Shown here: in pieces, positions 10,540 through 18,782 of the stretch
How positions within the stretch are numbered: the stretch's first letter is position 1
Layout: the number at the start of each line of letters is the position of its first letter
NCBI GenBank assembly: GCA_903902745.1
Contig: CAIUWA010000005.1
Coordinates: 1 to 64,000 of the forward strand
Direction: 5' to 3'
From: an uncultured Opitutia bacterium
GTDB lineage: Bacteria > Verrucomicrobiota > Verrucomicrobiia > Opitutales > Opitutaceae
Length of the DNA: 64,000 nt
The notes under the pieces: generated by a model
Told to the model about the DNA's origin: nothing
Database searches by the model: none
The model's input: only the letters and a program-made list of their open reading frames with translations
Position numbers and translations under genes: made by a program

Positions 10540-11082
10540 CTACGGGCTGAATAGCGCGTCGTCGGCGGTGGCGAATTTGCGGTCCGGACCGGCGGAGCGG
10601 ATTTCCATCCGGCGGCCGCTGAGCTGGTGAAAGCGGAACGGCGTGCCCCAGCGGTCGCAAATCTCCCCGCGAGCATTGATCGCTGGATGATCGCGGGGGA
10701 TTAGCGCCAGCCGCAACGGATTGTCCCCCGCCAGCGCCGCGGTGATCTCGGCGTTTTCGCCGACCGGGTTGCCGGTCTGGGGAAAATTCGTCGCCCAAGC
10801 CTGAAAGAGGTCGTTCAATACGCGCAGGTCGGACTGGATGTCTTTGTCCGGTGCGTTGAGCCGATCGGCCAGCGCGATGCGCTCCTCCGGCGGCCAAGCC
10901 TTTACCGCGAGGTTTACATCGGTGGAAACAGGCACCCGCGCGGGTGGTGGCGCGGTCGTCGGTCCGAGTGCTGAAGTTCGGGGCGCGGCTTCCGTGCCGC
11001 CCTGCCCTGCCGGCCAAAGCCGCCAGGCCACGAAAGCCAGCATGAGGAATACAGCGGCCAGGATAAGCGTGCGGCGGTTCAT
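10540..11082 (-). CDS. Membrane-anchored protein with GspG-like C-terminus
   Basis: A 180-residue protein with an N-terminal membrane anchor (RRTLILAAVFLMLAFVAWRLW), a Pro/Ala linker and a ~110-residue extracytoplasmic region. The end, DRWGTPFRFHQLSGRRMEIR then SAGPDRKFATADD, resembles the terminal Ca-binding segment of GspG pseudopilins although the prepilin signal is lacking. Location just upstream of gspG suggests a secretion-related role, but this is inference. Not recognised as a named family. Confidence 0.65.
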   Translation of the reverse strand: MNRRTLILAAVFLMLAFVAWRLWPAGQGGTEAAPRTSALGPTTAPPPARVPVSTDVNLAVKAWPPEERIALADRLNAPDKDIQSDLRVLNDLFQAWATNFPQTGNPVGENAEITAALAGDNPLRLALIPRDHPAINARGEICDRWGTPFRFHQLSGRRMEIRSAGPDRKFATADDALFSP

Positions 11083-11105
11083 GGCGAATTCTCAGGCAGG
11101 CAGGA

Positions 11106-11147
11106 AATGGGTCCTATGGGACCCATAGGACGTATAGGTCCTATAAA
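11106..11147. repeat. Short interspersed inverted array based on GGTCCTAT
   Basis: Contains GGGTCCTATGGGACCC (self-complementary) followed by ATAGGAC and ATAGGTCCTAT, alternating direct and inverted units of about 10 bp. Lies between the DUF1501 gene and the GspG-tail protein gene, both on the minus strand. Confidence 0.55.
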
Positions 11148-11159
11148 AATCCCTCCTCC

Positions 11160-12608
11160 TCACCCGAGGAAGCCGAGGTTCGGTTTCGCAAAGCGTCCGA
11201 TGTTCGGCAGGACGACGGGCAGATTGGTCGCGCTGACTCCGAACCAGCTGGCGAGCGTGGCGCTGTATTCGTCGACACTGGTGGTCGGAATCCAGCGGCC
11301 GCTACCGGTGTCATCGGGACCCTTCACGGTCCAGTCGGGCATGCGGCCGTAGATATCCCCGCCCTTCACGGCGCCGCCCATCAGCAGGTGGTGGCTGCCC
11401 CAGCCGTGGTCCGAGCCGTCACCATTCGTGGTGAAGGTGCGGCCGAAATCGGAGGCGGTGAAGGTGGTCACCTGGTTTTCCGCGGCCAGCTCCTTTGTAG
11501 CACTGTAGAAGGCCGCCAGCGAACGGCTGACATCCGTGAGCAGATTGGCGTGGGCCCCGGTGGAGGTGTTGCCGGCCGTGACCTGCTGGTCGTGCAGATC
11601 CCAGCCGCCGATGCGGGCGAAAAAGACCTGGCGCTTGAGGCCCAGCTGCGGTGCGGCGGCAATGAGCCGGGCGATGGTCCGGAGCTGCTGACCCAGGCTG
11701 CTCGTGGGAAACACGGTCGTGAATGGCTGGTTGGCGCTCAGGATTCCGGAAAGCAGTGCGCTGTCGGCAATGGATCCCGCGGTCTCGCCCGCAAACGCGG
11801 TTTCGAAGAGATTGTTGTTCTGCAGCGCGAGGATGTCGTTTTGCGCCTTCGTGCGCACGCCGGCGGCGGTGGTCAGGACCGAGGAGGAGCCAGTGAGGGA
11901 AATTGCCCCGGTCGGATTCACGGAATATTGCGCGACGCTGTTGCCGACCTGGAAGGAATTCTGGCCGTTGAGGCTGATCGACATCGAAATGCTGTTGTTC
12001 GTGTTGAACGCGTTGGTCAGGTCGGCGAGGCGGCCGCCCCAGCCGGTGCTGAACGGCTTGTCGGGCACGCTGCTCTGCCATTCGACCTGCTGGTCGTTGT
12101 GCGAGAAGAGCTGGGACGGCAGCGGGACGGACTTGGCGTTGTACTGCGTCTTGTTTGTGGGCACGCACAGCGTGCCGACGTTGGCGAGGAGCGCGAATTT
12201 ACCCTGGCTGAAAAGGCTCTGCAGCTCCGGCATCGCGGGATGCAGGCCGTAGGCATGGCCGTCGGACGTCTTCGGGCTGATGGCGAGCGGCGCGGATTGC
12301 GACAGGGCCAGCGCGCCGCGGCCCGTGAGGTACGAGGCATAGCCGGACGCATCGATCGGCACCACCAGGTTGTTGGCATCATTGCCACCCGCGAGAAAAA
12401 GACAGACCAGCGCCTTGAAGTCCGAGGGCAGCGCACCGCCCGTGGCCGGAATCCCTCCATCCGGCAGGACGTTGTCCGCGCTGGCGACCGCGCCCATGAG
12501 GCGGAGCTGCGCGAGGGCCGAGAGCATGCCGGTGGCGCCGACCGCGGCGCAGCAGGCGCCCAGGAATTTGCGGCGCGCGGGATCGAACGGCGGATTTTTC
12601 GGATTCAT
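11160..12608 (-). CDS. Tat-exported DUF1501 protein
   Basis: A 482-residue protein with a twin-arginine signal (ARRKFLGACCAAVGATGML) and a DUF1501 body (VCLFLAGGNDANNLVVP, DFGRTFTTNGDGSDHGWGSHH). DUF1501 belongs to the alkaline-phosphatase-like/sulfatase-like fold group; the function is not established. The His/Asp-rich DGSDHGWGSHH segment is the likely metal site. Lies 19 bp downstream of a DUF1800 gene; the pair is conserved in Planctomycetota and Verrucomicrobiota and is thought to act together on the cell surface. Confidence 0.9.
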   Translation of the reverse strand: MNPKNPPFDPARRKFLGACCAAVGATGMLSALAQLRLMGAVASADNVLPDGGIPATGGALPSDFKALVCLFLAGGNDANNLVVPIDASGYASYLTGRGALALSQSAPLAISPKTSDGHAYGLHPAMPELQSLFSQGKFALLANVGTLCVPTNKTQYNAKSVPLPSQLFSHNDQQVEWQSSVPDKPFSTGWGGRLADLTNAFNTNNSISMSISLNGQNSFQVGNSVAQYSVNPTGAISLTGSSSVLTTAAGVRTKAQNDILALQNNNLFETAFAGETAGSIADSALLSGILSANQPFTTVFPTSSLGQQLRTIARLIAAAPQLGLKRQVFFARIGGWDLHDQQVTAGNTSTGAHANLLTDVSRSLAAFYSATKELAAENQVTTFTASDFGRTFTTNGDGSDHGWGSHHLLMGGAVKGGDIYGRMPDWTVKGPDDTGSGRWIPTTSVDEYSATLASWFGVSATNLPVVLPNIGRFAKPNLGFLG

Positions 12609-12627
12609 GGCGGGAAAACGGGCGGGG

Positions 12628-15546
12628 TTATTTCTGAATCGAAGCCTCGGGGGAGGTCATGACCAGGTAGATGGCCGAGCGCACTTTCTCCGTGGTGGTG
12701 GTGCCGTTGGGCATGCCCGCAACCGCGGCCACAATCCTGTCGGTCATGGCCTTGGGCAGGGTGCCGCTGCTGAGGACAAGGTTGAGCTGGTCGACCAGCT
12801 GCTGCGGCGTGTTGGCCAGCGGCAGCAGCGCCGTCAGGTCGAGGCCGATGGTCTGCTGGGTCCCATCGGTGGCGGAGCGCGTGTTGTAGATGTAAGTGTA
12901 GAGGAAATTCGGGACCGTGATGCCCGTGGTGGCGGTGAGGATCTGGAACTCGGGTGCGTACAGGCCCGCCGAGGCGAGTTCGCCGGGCATCACGTAATTG
13001 GGCTCGAAGAAATTGAACACCGTGTTGGCGCGGAGGGCGGCCTGCGCGAGATTCGTCTCCGGGTTGGAAATATTGAAGCGGCCGCTGTTCGAGGCGCCGC
13101 CGAAGGCGCGCAGTTCAGCGGTGGAGCGGAGGAGGGGCTCCTTGAGCTTGCCGTGGCCGGGAATGTTCAGGGAGGTGGTCGCACGCGCCTCGTAATCCGT
13201 GAGGATCGCCCGCACCACCGCGCCCAAGTCGCCGCGCACGCCCGCCCCATTGTTGGCGAACACCTGGGCGACGCGATACACGTAGCCCGGGCTCGGGTTG
13301 CTCGTGACGAGCCGCTCGATCAACTGCCGCGAGAAGAACGGGCCGGCATTCGGGTGGTTGAACAGCGTGTCCAGCATGTCCTTCAGGTCCTTGGCTCCGC
13401 CCTGGTTCGCCGGGATGATCTTGCCGCCGACGATGGTCTTCTGCGTGTCGTCGTGCGAGGCGGGGTACAGCATCATCGGATTGATGTAGTCGGCCGCCGC
13501 TCCGCGGAAATTGGGGTTGGCGGCAGTCGAGAAATAGGCCCAGCCGGTGAAAACCTTCGCCGTTTCCGTGATCGTCGTCTGATCGTAGGTGGGGATGGGC
13601 TGGCCGTTCGAGTCGAGCTGCAGCGTGCCGTCGGGCTGGAGCTGGTTCAGGCCGATGGTGAACAGCTGCATGACTTCACGCGCGTAATTCTCATCGGCCG
13701 ACGTGAGGACATTGCCCTTCGAGTCCGTGGTGGCCTTCGAATTGCGCAGCGAACTGAGATAGATCCCCATCATCGGGCTCAGCGTGACATCCTCGAGCAA
13801 CTGCCGGAAATTGCCAAAGGCATCGCGCGCCAGCAGGTCGTAATAATTAGCCATGCCTTCCTGCGCGTTGGCGAGCGTGGCATTCTGGTCGGAGATCACG
13901 AAAATCTCGCTGAGGGCGAAGGCGACGCGTTGCCGGAGCTGGTCCGGGCCCGTGACGGCGATCTTCCACCAAGCCGCCTGGCGGTTGGTGCCGGTCGGCA
14001 GGGTGTTGGTGGCGCTCTGGGTGTACTGCGCAAAGTCGGCCATCGTCTCGCTGCGGTGGAGGGTCGGCGCCATGGCCATCTGCTCGTTGAGCCAGGCGGT
14101 GTAGCCTTTTGCCGTGAAGGCATTGATGTCGGCCAGACTGGGGCCGAAGGTGGCCTGCGAGAGAAACCGGGCGGCATCCGCCTGCGTGGCCTGACTGAGG
14201 TCCGCCGCCGGGACCACGGCGGGAATGCTGAAGATGCCGTTGCCACTGTATTTCACGAAGCCGCCCACCAGTTCGCCCCCGGGATAACCCGCGGTGTCGA
14301 TGCTGACATAGACGCGGCCGGACTTCAGCGCGGCCACGAGGTCGGCGGGGCTGTAGATGCCGGTGGTTTGGAACACCCAGGCGGATCCGCTGACCTGCCC
14401 ATACGGCAGGCCCTGCACAAAAACCCCGTCGATCACCAGGTGGGCACTGGTCTCCGCTGACGTCAGATTGGAAAAGGACACGCTCACGAGGGCCGATTTC
14501 TCATCGGCACTGAGCTGCAGCGTGGCCGTGCCATAGGCCGTGGAATTGGTCGCGCCGATGGCGGCGTGCAGGCCGGCGATATAAAGCGAGGTGGCGCCGG
14601 TGGGCGTGGCGATGGGAGCGAGCACGCCACTGTCCGGCGTGAGATCGTAAACCTCGATCAAGCCGAGTCCAGTGGTGCCGTCCGCACTGCTGACCTGGAT
14701 GGTGTAGTTCGCGTTAGGCGCCAGGTCCACGATCACGGCGGCATCATTGCTGTTGGGGTCGAAGGGAAACGCGCCGCTCTGCGCAAAAGCCGCGGTGAGC
14801 TGGCCGCCGGCGTCCGCGCTGCTCCAGTTGTCGTTGCTCGCAATCACCTGGCCGCCCCCGTTAAGCACGGAAAAAACCGGGTCAGCCAGCGCGCCTGGGA
14901 CGCCCAGCTTGGTCAGTCCGGGACCCGCGGCGCGGATGAGCACCCGCCGCATGCCGGCGCTCGGCGCGACCACGAGTCCGGAGATCAGCATGTTCGGCCC
15001 CGAGCCGACCAGGGCGCGCGTCGAAAGATTCATCAACCGCGCGGATCCGGTGATATCGTAGACCTCAAGGAGGGCGATGCCGGTCCCGCTGTTCACGCCG
15101 CTCACTTGCGCCGTATAGGCACCGGGCGAAAGCGTGATGACCATGGCGGCATCTTTGCTGTTTGGATCCAGCGCGAACGCACCGACAGATGCCATCTTGG
15201 CCGCGTCCGCTGCCAGCCAGCCGCTATTCGAGGCGATCTGGACGCTGCCGCTATTGAGCGTGAGCACCGGATTGGAGATGGTGCCGGGCAAATTGTACGG
15301 GGCCGTCGCGAGTTTCGGTCCCACCGCGCGAATCAACACCTGTTTCGGCGGTCCCTGCTGGATGACGAAGCCCGTGATCATCACACTGGCGCCCGTGCCA
15401 ACCTGGCCGCGGGTGGAGAGATTCGCCAGGCGCTGGTCATACTCGGCGGCATTCACCGTCAGCACAGCACCCATACCCATCAGCCCGAGCAACCGGCAGA
15501 CCTTGCCGAGATAGCCTGACTCATGACGGAGGTTAGAAATAATCAT
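12628..15546 (-). CDS. Exported DUF1800 protein with two N-terminal beta repeats and a CHRD domain
   Basis: A 972-residue protein. After a signal segment (VCRLLGLMGMGAVLTVNAAE) come two related ~120-residue repeats, each with (V)LIRAVGP / LIRAAGP and ending LLEVYDI / LIEVYDL. Next is a CHRD-like domain (LYIAGLHAAIGATNS ... VYVSIDTAGYPGGELVG) and then DUF1800 (ARFLSQATFGPSLADINAF, FALSEIFVIS, NYAREVMQLFTIG). ATG 15546 is used; a TTG at 15585 could extend it. DUF1800 has no settled biochemical function; pairing with DUF1501 suggests a joint extracytoplasmic role. Confidence 0.9.
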   Translation of the reverse strand: MIISNLRHESGYLGKVCRLLGLMGMGAVLTVNAAEYDQRLANLSTRGQVGTGASVMITGFVIQQGPPKQVLIRAVGPKLATAPYNLPGTISNPVLTLNSGSVQIASNSGWLAADAAKMASVGAFALDPNSKDAAMVITLSPGAYTAQVSGVNSGTGIALLEVYDITGSARLMNLSTRALVGSGPNMLISGLVVAPSAGMRRVLIRAAGPGLTKLGVPGALADPVFSVLNGGGQVIASNDNWSSADAGGQLTAAFAQSGAFPFDPNSNDAAVIVDLAPNANYTIQVSSADGTTGLGLIEVYDLTPDSGVLAPIATPTGATSLYIAGLHAAIGATNSTAYGTATLQLSADEKSALVSVSFSNLTSAETSAHLVIDGVFVQGLPYGQVSGSAWVFQTTGIYSPADLVAALKSGRVYVSIDTAGYPGGELVGGFVKYSGNGIFSIPAVVPAADLSQATQADAARFLSQATFGPSLADINAFTAKGYTAWLNEQMAMAPTLHRSETMADFAQYTQSATNTLPTGTNRQAAWWKIAVTGPDQLRQRVAFALSEIFVISDQNATLANAQEGMANYYDLLARDAFGNFRQLLEDVTLSPMMGIYLSSLRNSKATTDSKGNVLTSADENYAREVMQLFTIGLNQLQPDGTLQLDSNGQPIPTYDQTTITETAKVFTGWAYFSTAANPNFRGAAADYINPMMLYPASHDDTQKTIVGGKIIPANQGGAKDLKDMLDTLFNHPNAGPFFSRQLIERLVTSNPSPGYVYRVAQVFANNGAGVRGDLGAVVRAILTDYEARATTSLNIPGHGKLKEPLLRSTAELRAFGGASNSGRFNISNPETNLAQAALRANTVFNFFEPNYVMPGELASAGLYAPEFQILTATTGITVPNFLYTYIYNTRSATDGTQQTIGLDLTALLPLANTPQQLVDQLNLVLSSGTLPKAMTDRIVAAVAGMPNGTTTTEKVRSAIYLVMTSPEASIQK

Positions 15547-15779
15547 GGCGCTAATGAACAGGGGTACAGACGCCTCTTTCGCCAACCAGTTTCATCAAGA
15601 CTTCAAAGAAGTCAACTAACATGACTCCAATAACTCGTAAAATGTCGGCGCCAAGGGCCACGCGCCCCTGAACCTCAGGGCCTTTCGGCCCTCATCACCG
15701 GCCAAAAATTCTATACGCCTACCAGCGACCCTCGTCGATTGACGACTGGCGTGCCAGCCATAGCTCAACTGGCGACGGC
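15547..15779. other. Intergenic gap upstream of the DUF1800 gene
   Basis: No gene seen. It holds a small GGGCC-TTTC-GGCCC hairpin near 15676 and, at 15761-15772, a 12-base inverted copy of the D-arm of the adjacent tRNA (TAGCTCAACTGG). The minus-strand promoter for the DUF1800 gene should lie here but no clear boxes are visible. Confidence 0.4.
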
Positions 15780-15855
15780 TGGTGCCCCCGCCCGGACTTG
15801 AACCGGGACAAGCGGTTTAGGAAACCGCTGCTCTATCCAGTTGAGCTACGGGGAC
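15780..15855 (-). tRNA. tRNA-Arg (anticodon CCU)
   Basis: Full cloverleaf on the minus strand: acceptor GTCCCCG pairs with CGGGGGC (one G-T), D-arm GCTC...GAGC, anticodon stem GCGGT/ACCGC with loop TTCCTAA (anticodon CCT), T-arm GGTTCAAGTCC and encoded CCA end. Reads AGG codons. Confidence 0.96.
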
Positions 15856-15994
15856 GACAGAGGCAGGGCATAAATTATGGCTGCAAAAACCAAAGGCCAG
15901 CCCTGACTGCAATCCGGCGGGTACCGCCGCGTAAGAGGATTGCCGCGCTGGCACCACCACCCTTTTCTCATGTCCGCCGGCTCGACCCTACCCC

Positions 15995-17086
15995 ATGAAA
16001 CGAATCCTGATTATCGATGACGAGGCGCCGATGCGTGACACCATCAAGATAATCTTGGAGTCATCCGGCTTTGAAACGTTGCAGGCTGAATCCGGTGAGC
16101 GAGGCCTGAGCCTGGCCCGTGAACACCTCCCGGATCTCACTCTTTGCGACGTCAACATGCCGCAGATGGATGGCACGGCGGTGCTGCAGGCCTTCCGCGC
16201 CGATCCCGACCTCGCCATGCGGCCCTTTGTCATGATGACCGGGAACCCGTCGCAGACTCCGCAGCGGGTCGGCATGAATCTCGGGGCCGACGACTATCTG
16301 GTCAAACCGTTCAAGCTGCCGGATCTGATCCAGTGTGTAGAGACCCGCCTGAAACGCGCCGACCTGCACTGGCGGGTGGAAGGCAAAACCCTGCAGGAGC
16401 TGCGCTCGACGCTGCACTCAGTTCTGCCCCACGAATTCTTCACCCCGCTGGCCGGTATCCTGGGCTTGAGCGAAGTGCTGAAGGAGGAAGCCGCCGACCT
16501 CACGACGGAGAAGATCATCAATTACGCCACGGACATCGAGCGCAGCGGCCAGCGCTTGCACCGGACCCTGCGCAATTATCTCAAGATCCTCGAACTCGAC
16601 CAAAACGAACCGGCGGCCAAGCCGGTCCGCCTCGGTGACCCGGTGACTGCGGCTGAAGCCAAGGCCTTGGTGGAAACCACGGCCCGCGCGGTGGCCACCA
16701 AGCACAAGCGCGCCGCCGACCTCGTGCTCACACTCCAGTCATGCACACCCAGCGTGGACCGGGACACGCTGGCCGCGTTTGTCGAGGAGCTGTTTGAAAA
16801 TGCCTGCAGCTTTTCCCGTCAGGGCACCCCGGTGACGGTGGAATTTTTCTCGGAAAAAAACGGGATGACCCTCCGGGTTTCGGACCGCGGCCGCGGCATG
16901 ACCCCGGAACAGATCGGCCAGCTGGGCGCCTTCAAGCAATTCGACCGCAAACGCTACGAACAACAGGGTCTCGGTCTTGGCCTCTCCCTGGTCGGCCGCC
17001 TCCTCCAACGGACCGGCGGGACCCTCGCGGTGCGCAGCGTGATGGGTGAAGGCACGACCATCACGGTCCACGTGCCAAACGCCTAG
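15995..17086 (+). CDS. Response regulator fused to histidine kinase domain
   Basis: A 363-residue cytoplasmic protein. Residues 1-122 are a receiver domain (ILIIDDEAPMR, phospho-Asp in CDVNMPQMDG, Lys in DYLVKPF). Residues about 140-205 form a dimerisation segment with an H-box LPHEFFTPLAGILGLSEVL. The rest is an HATPase with N-box EELFENACSFS, G1 SDRGRGMTPEQ and G2 GLGLGLSLVGRLL. No sensor or membrane part, so it likely receives phosphate through REC and relays to an unknown partner. Monocistronic. Confidence 0.88.
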   Translation: MKRILIIDDEAPMRDTIKIILESSGFETLQAESGERGLSLAREHLPDLTLCDVNMPQMDGTAVLQAFRADPDLAMRPFVMMTGNPSQTPQRVGMNLGADDYLVKPFKLPDLIQCVETRLKRADLHWRVEGKTLQELRSTLHSVLPHEFFTPLAGILGLSEVLKEEAADLTTEKIINYATDIERSGQRLHRTLRNYLKILELDQNEPAAKPVRLGDPVTAAEAKALVETTARAVATKHKRAADLVLTLQSCTPSVDRDTLAAFVEELFENACSFSRQGTPVTVEFFSEKNGMTLRVSDRGRGMTPEQIGQLGAFKQFDRKRYEQQGLGLGLSLVGRLLQRTGGTLAVRSVMGEGTTITVHVPNA

Positions 17087-17104
17087 GGCGGCCCGTTCGT
17101 TCCA

Positions 17105-17207
17105 CTGGCCACAGCTTGCACGGATAAGCACAGATATCGGATCGGAGATTTCATTTCCGATCCGTTATTGGCTCCCCTCTGTGCCTATCTGGGTAATCCG
17201 TGGCTAA
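17105..17207. repeat. Imperfect inverted element with CACAGAT-like arms
   Basis: The left arm (TGGCCACAG ... GGATAAGCACAGATA) is mirrored by the right arm (CTGTGCCTATCTGGGTAATCC ... GTGGCTA); a central GATCGGA...TCCGATC hairpin lies between. Same architecture as other facing-arm elements in the window. Confidence 0.55.
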
Positions 17208-17297
17208 AATGAACAGGACCCCCTGCACGTTTTCCCTCTCAAAATCGCAGGTTGACAAGCCTCACTGCAAATTCACTGTCTCCCCTCGTTTTCAGCC

Positions 17298-17513
17298 ATG
17301 AGCACTCCCGTCACCACCGCCACTACCGAACAGAAGCAGCAGACCCTCACGCCCGCGGAAATCCCGTTCACCAACGTGGTGCTGGCGATGAACCGTTACG
17401 TCACGGACACGGGCAAGATCCTGCCCCGCAAGTACACGCACCTTACGGCCCGCCATCAGCGCGCGATCACCAAGACGATCAAGCATTCGCGCAACATGCT
17501 CCTCGCCCCCTGA
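17298..17513 (+). CDS. rpsR: Small ribosomal subunit protein bS18
   Basis: A 71-residue basic protein. The C-terminal half, KILPRKYTHLTARHQR then ITKTIKHSRNMLLAP, is the bS18 signature that contacts 16S rRNA in the platform. It lacks zinc-binding cysteines. It stands alone instead of next to rpsF and rplI, and is closed by its own terminator. A TTGACA at 17252-17257 could be the -35 box, but no good -10 is visible at 17 bp. Confidence 0.93.
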   Translation: MSTPVTTATTEQKQQTLTPAEIPFTNVVLAMNRYVTDTGKILPRKYTHLTARHQRAITKTIKHSRNMLLAP

Positions 17514-17539
17514 GCAGCGTCATTTGCGATTTTAATTTT

Positions 17540-17568
17540 GGCCGGAGTCTCGGGACTCCGGCCTTTTT
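17540..17568 (+). terminator. Intrinsic terminator of rpsR
   Basis: Perfect 10-bp stem GGCCGGAGTC / GACTCCGGCC with TCGG loop and five T. The T-run ends 6 bp before the assigned tsaC start. Confidence 0.85.
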
Positions 17569-17574
17569 CATGTC

Positions 17575-18624
17575 ATGACCCTACCCGCCGTCCGCGCCCG
17601 GCTTTACCGCGGCACGCCGAGGAACCTCGCGCGGCTCGCTGCGGCTCTGCAACGCGGCGAACTGGTTGCGGTGCCCACCGAGACGGTCTACGGTCTCGCC
17701 GCCAACGCGCTTGACGCCCGCGCCTGCCGGCGGATTTTCCGCGCGAAGGGCCGCCCAGCCAGTGATCCGCTCATCGTGCACATCCATGCACCGGGCGATC
17801 TCGCCCGGATCGCTGAGTCGAACCCGGCGGCCCTGAAGCTTGCCCGGAAATTCTGGCCGGGCCCGCTCACGCTGGTGCTGCCCAAAAAGTCCGTGATACC
17901 CGCGATTGTGTCAGCCAGACGCCCCAGCGTCGCCGTGCGCCTGCCGAGCCATCCCCTGTTCCGCCGCTTGCTGAAAATCAGCGGCGTCCCGCTCGCAGCC
18001 CCCAGCGCCAATGCCTTCGGCTACGTGAGCCCCACCACGGCCGCGCATGTGCAGGCCGGACTGGGCCGCAGGATCCGGCACATCCTTGACGGCGGACCAT
18101 GCGCAATCGGTCTCGAATCGACGATCGTTGATCTGCGCGATCCGCGAAAGCCGCGACTACTGCGGCCCGGCGCCATCACCCGTGCCCAACTTGAGCGCGT
18201 CCTCGGCTGCCGGGTACCCGTGGCGGCGGCTGCCCGCCAGTCCTCGCGCGGCGCCCAGCTCGCGCCCGGCCTGCTGAAACGGCATTACAGCCCGCGCACA
18301 CCGGTGGTGTTGCACTCGCGGATCAAAATCCAAGAGGTGCTCGCCGACCGGCAGCAACGCGAGGGCTGGCTTTTCATCGCGCGGCCGGCAACGCGCGTCG
18401 GACGGGCGGACCGCCCGTCCCTCCCCTCGATCCCGTCGAAGGGCCGGAACATCTTCTGGCTTGATGACCGCGGCGATCTGCGTGGCGCCGCCCGGAAATT
18501 ATTCAGCCAGCTGCGTGCGCTCGATATCCGTGGTTTCAGGAAAATTCACGTCGAACTCGCAGCCGGCACCGGCCTGGCCGACGCGATCAACGACCGCCTG
18601 CGCCGCGCCGCCGCCCGCGGCTGA
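17575..18624 (+). CDS. tsaC: L-threonylcarbamoyladenylate synthase (Sua5/YwlC type)
   Basis: A 349-residue cytosolic enzyme making threonylcarbamoyl-AMP for t6A37 tRNA modification. The YrdC domain spans residues about 10-200 with VPTETVYGLAANAL, KGRPASDPLIVHI, SVAVRLPSHP and the late SAPSANAF-like APSANAFGYVSPT; ends with a Sua5 domain (APGLLKRHYSPRTP). A REP-like inverted repeat at 18400-18420 encodes part of a linker in the Sua5 domain. The assigned ATG comes right after the rpsR terminator, leaving no room for a leader, so transcription may start inside the terminator or the true start may be further in. Confidence 0.9.
   Translation: MTLPAVRARLYRGTPRNLARLAAALQRGELVAVPTETVYGLAANALDARACRRIFRAKGRPASDPLIVHIHAPGDLARIAESNPAALKLARKFWPGPLTLVLPKKSVIPAIVSARRPSVAVRLPSHPLFRRLLKISGVPLAAPSANAFGYVSPTTAAHVQAGLGRRIRHILDGGPCAIGLESTIVDLRDPRKPRLLRPGAITRAQLERVLGCRVPVAAAARQSSRGAQLAPGLLKRHYSPRTPVVLHSRIKIQEVLADRQQREGWLFIARPATRVGRADRPSLPSIPSKGRNIFWLDDRGDLRGAARKLFSQLRALDIRGFRKIHVELAAGTGLADAINDRLRRAAARG
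18400..18420. repeat. GGACGGGCGG inverted repeat inside tsaC
   Basis: Perfect 10-bp inverted repeat GGACGGGCGG-A-CCGCCCGTCC within the coding sequence of the Sua5 domain, encoding GRADRPS. A near relative lies just downstream at 18638. Confidence 0.6.
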
Positions 18625-18637
18625 GTGACATCGGTGG

Positions 18638-18658
18638 GGACGGGCGCCCAGCCCGTCC
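18638..18658. repeat. GGACGGGC inverted repeat downstream of tsaC
   Basis: GGACGGGC-GCCCA-GCCCGTCC, an 8-bp inverted repeat 14 bp after the tsaC stop. Could serve as a 3' hairpin but lacks a T-run; sequence kin to the copy inside tsaC. Confidence 0.55.
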
Positions 18659-18680
18659 GATACGAACCACCAGATTTCTC

Positions 18681-18750
18681 AACGCAGAGTCCACAAAGGG
18701 AATTCCGAGGGAAATAAATCCACCTCGGTGTCCTCCGCGAACTCTGTGTT
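18681..18750. repeat. Palindromic element with degenerate tandem arms
   Basis: A 70-bp element with termini AACGCAGAGT and ACTCTGTGTT (inverted, one mismatch). The right arm read on the minus strand is a run of GAG/CACCGAGG-like units. Fills the gap between convergent tsaC and hisC. Confidence 0.6.
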
Positions 18751-18782
18751 TAAAAATGTTCGGGGATCCAAAGCGTACTCGC

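Noticed and set aside
12370-14460. 696-residue open frame on the plus strand
   Set aside because: Opposite the DUF1501/DUF1800 genes; no recognisable domain and poor start context.
15761-15772. Inverted 12-base copy of the tRNA-Arg D-arm as an integration scar
   Set aside because: Integrases usually duplicate the 3' part of a tRNA gene in direct orientation; this is short, inverted, in the D-arm, and no integrase is nearby. Chance match more likely.
17252-17280. Sigma-70 promoter for rpsR
   Set aside because: TTGACA is present but no acceptable -10 hexamer lies 16-18 bp downstream, so it is only mentioned under rpsR.
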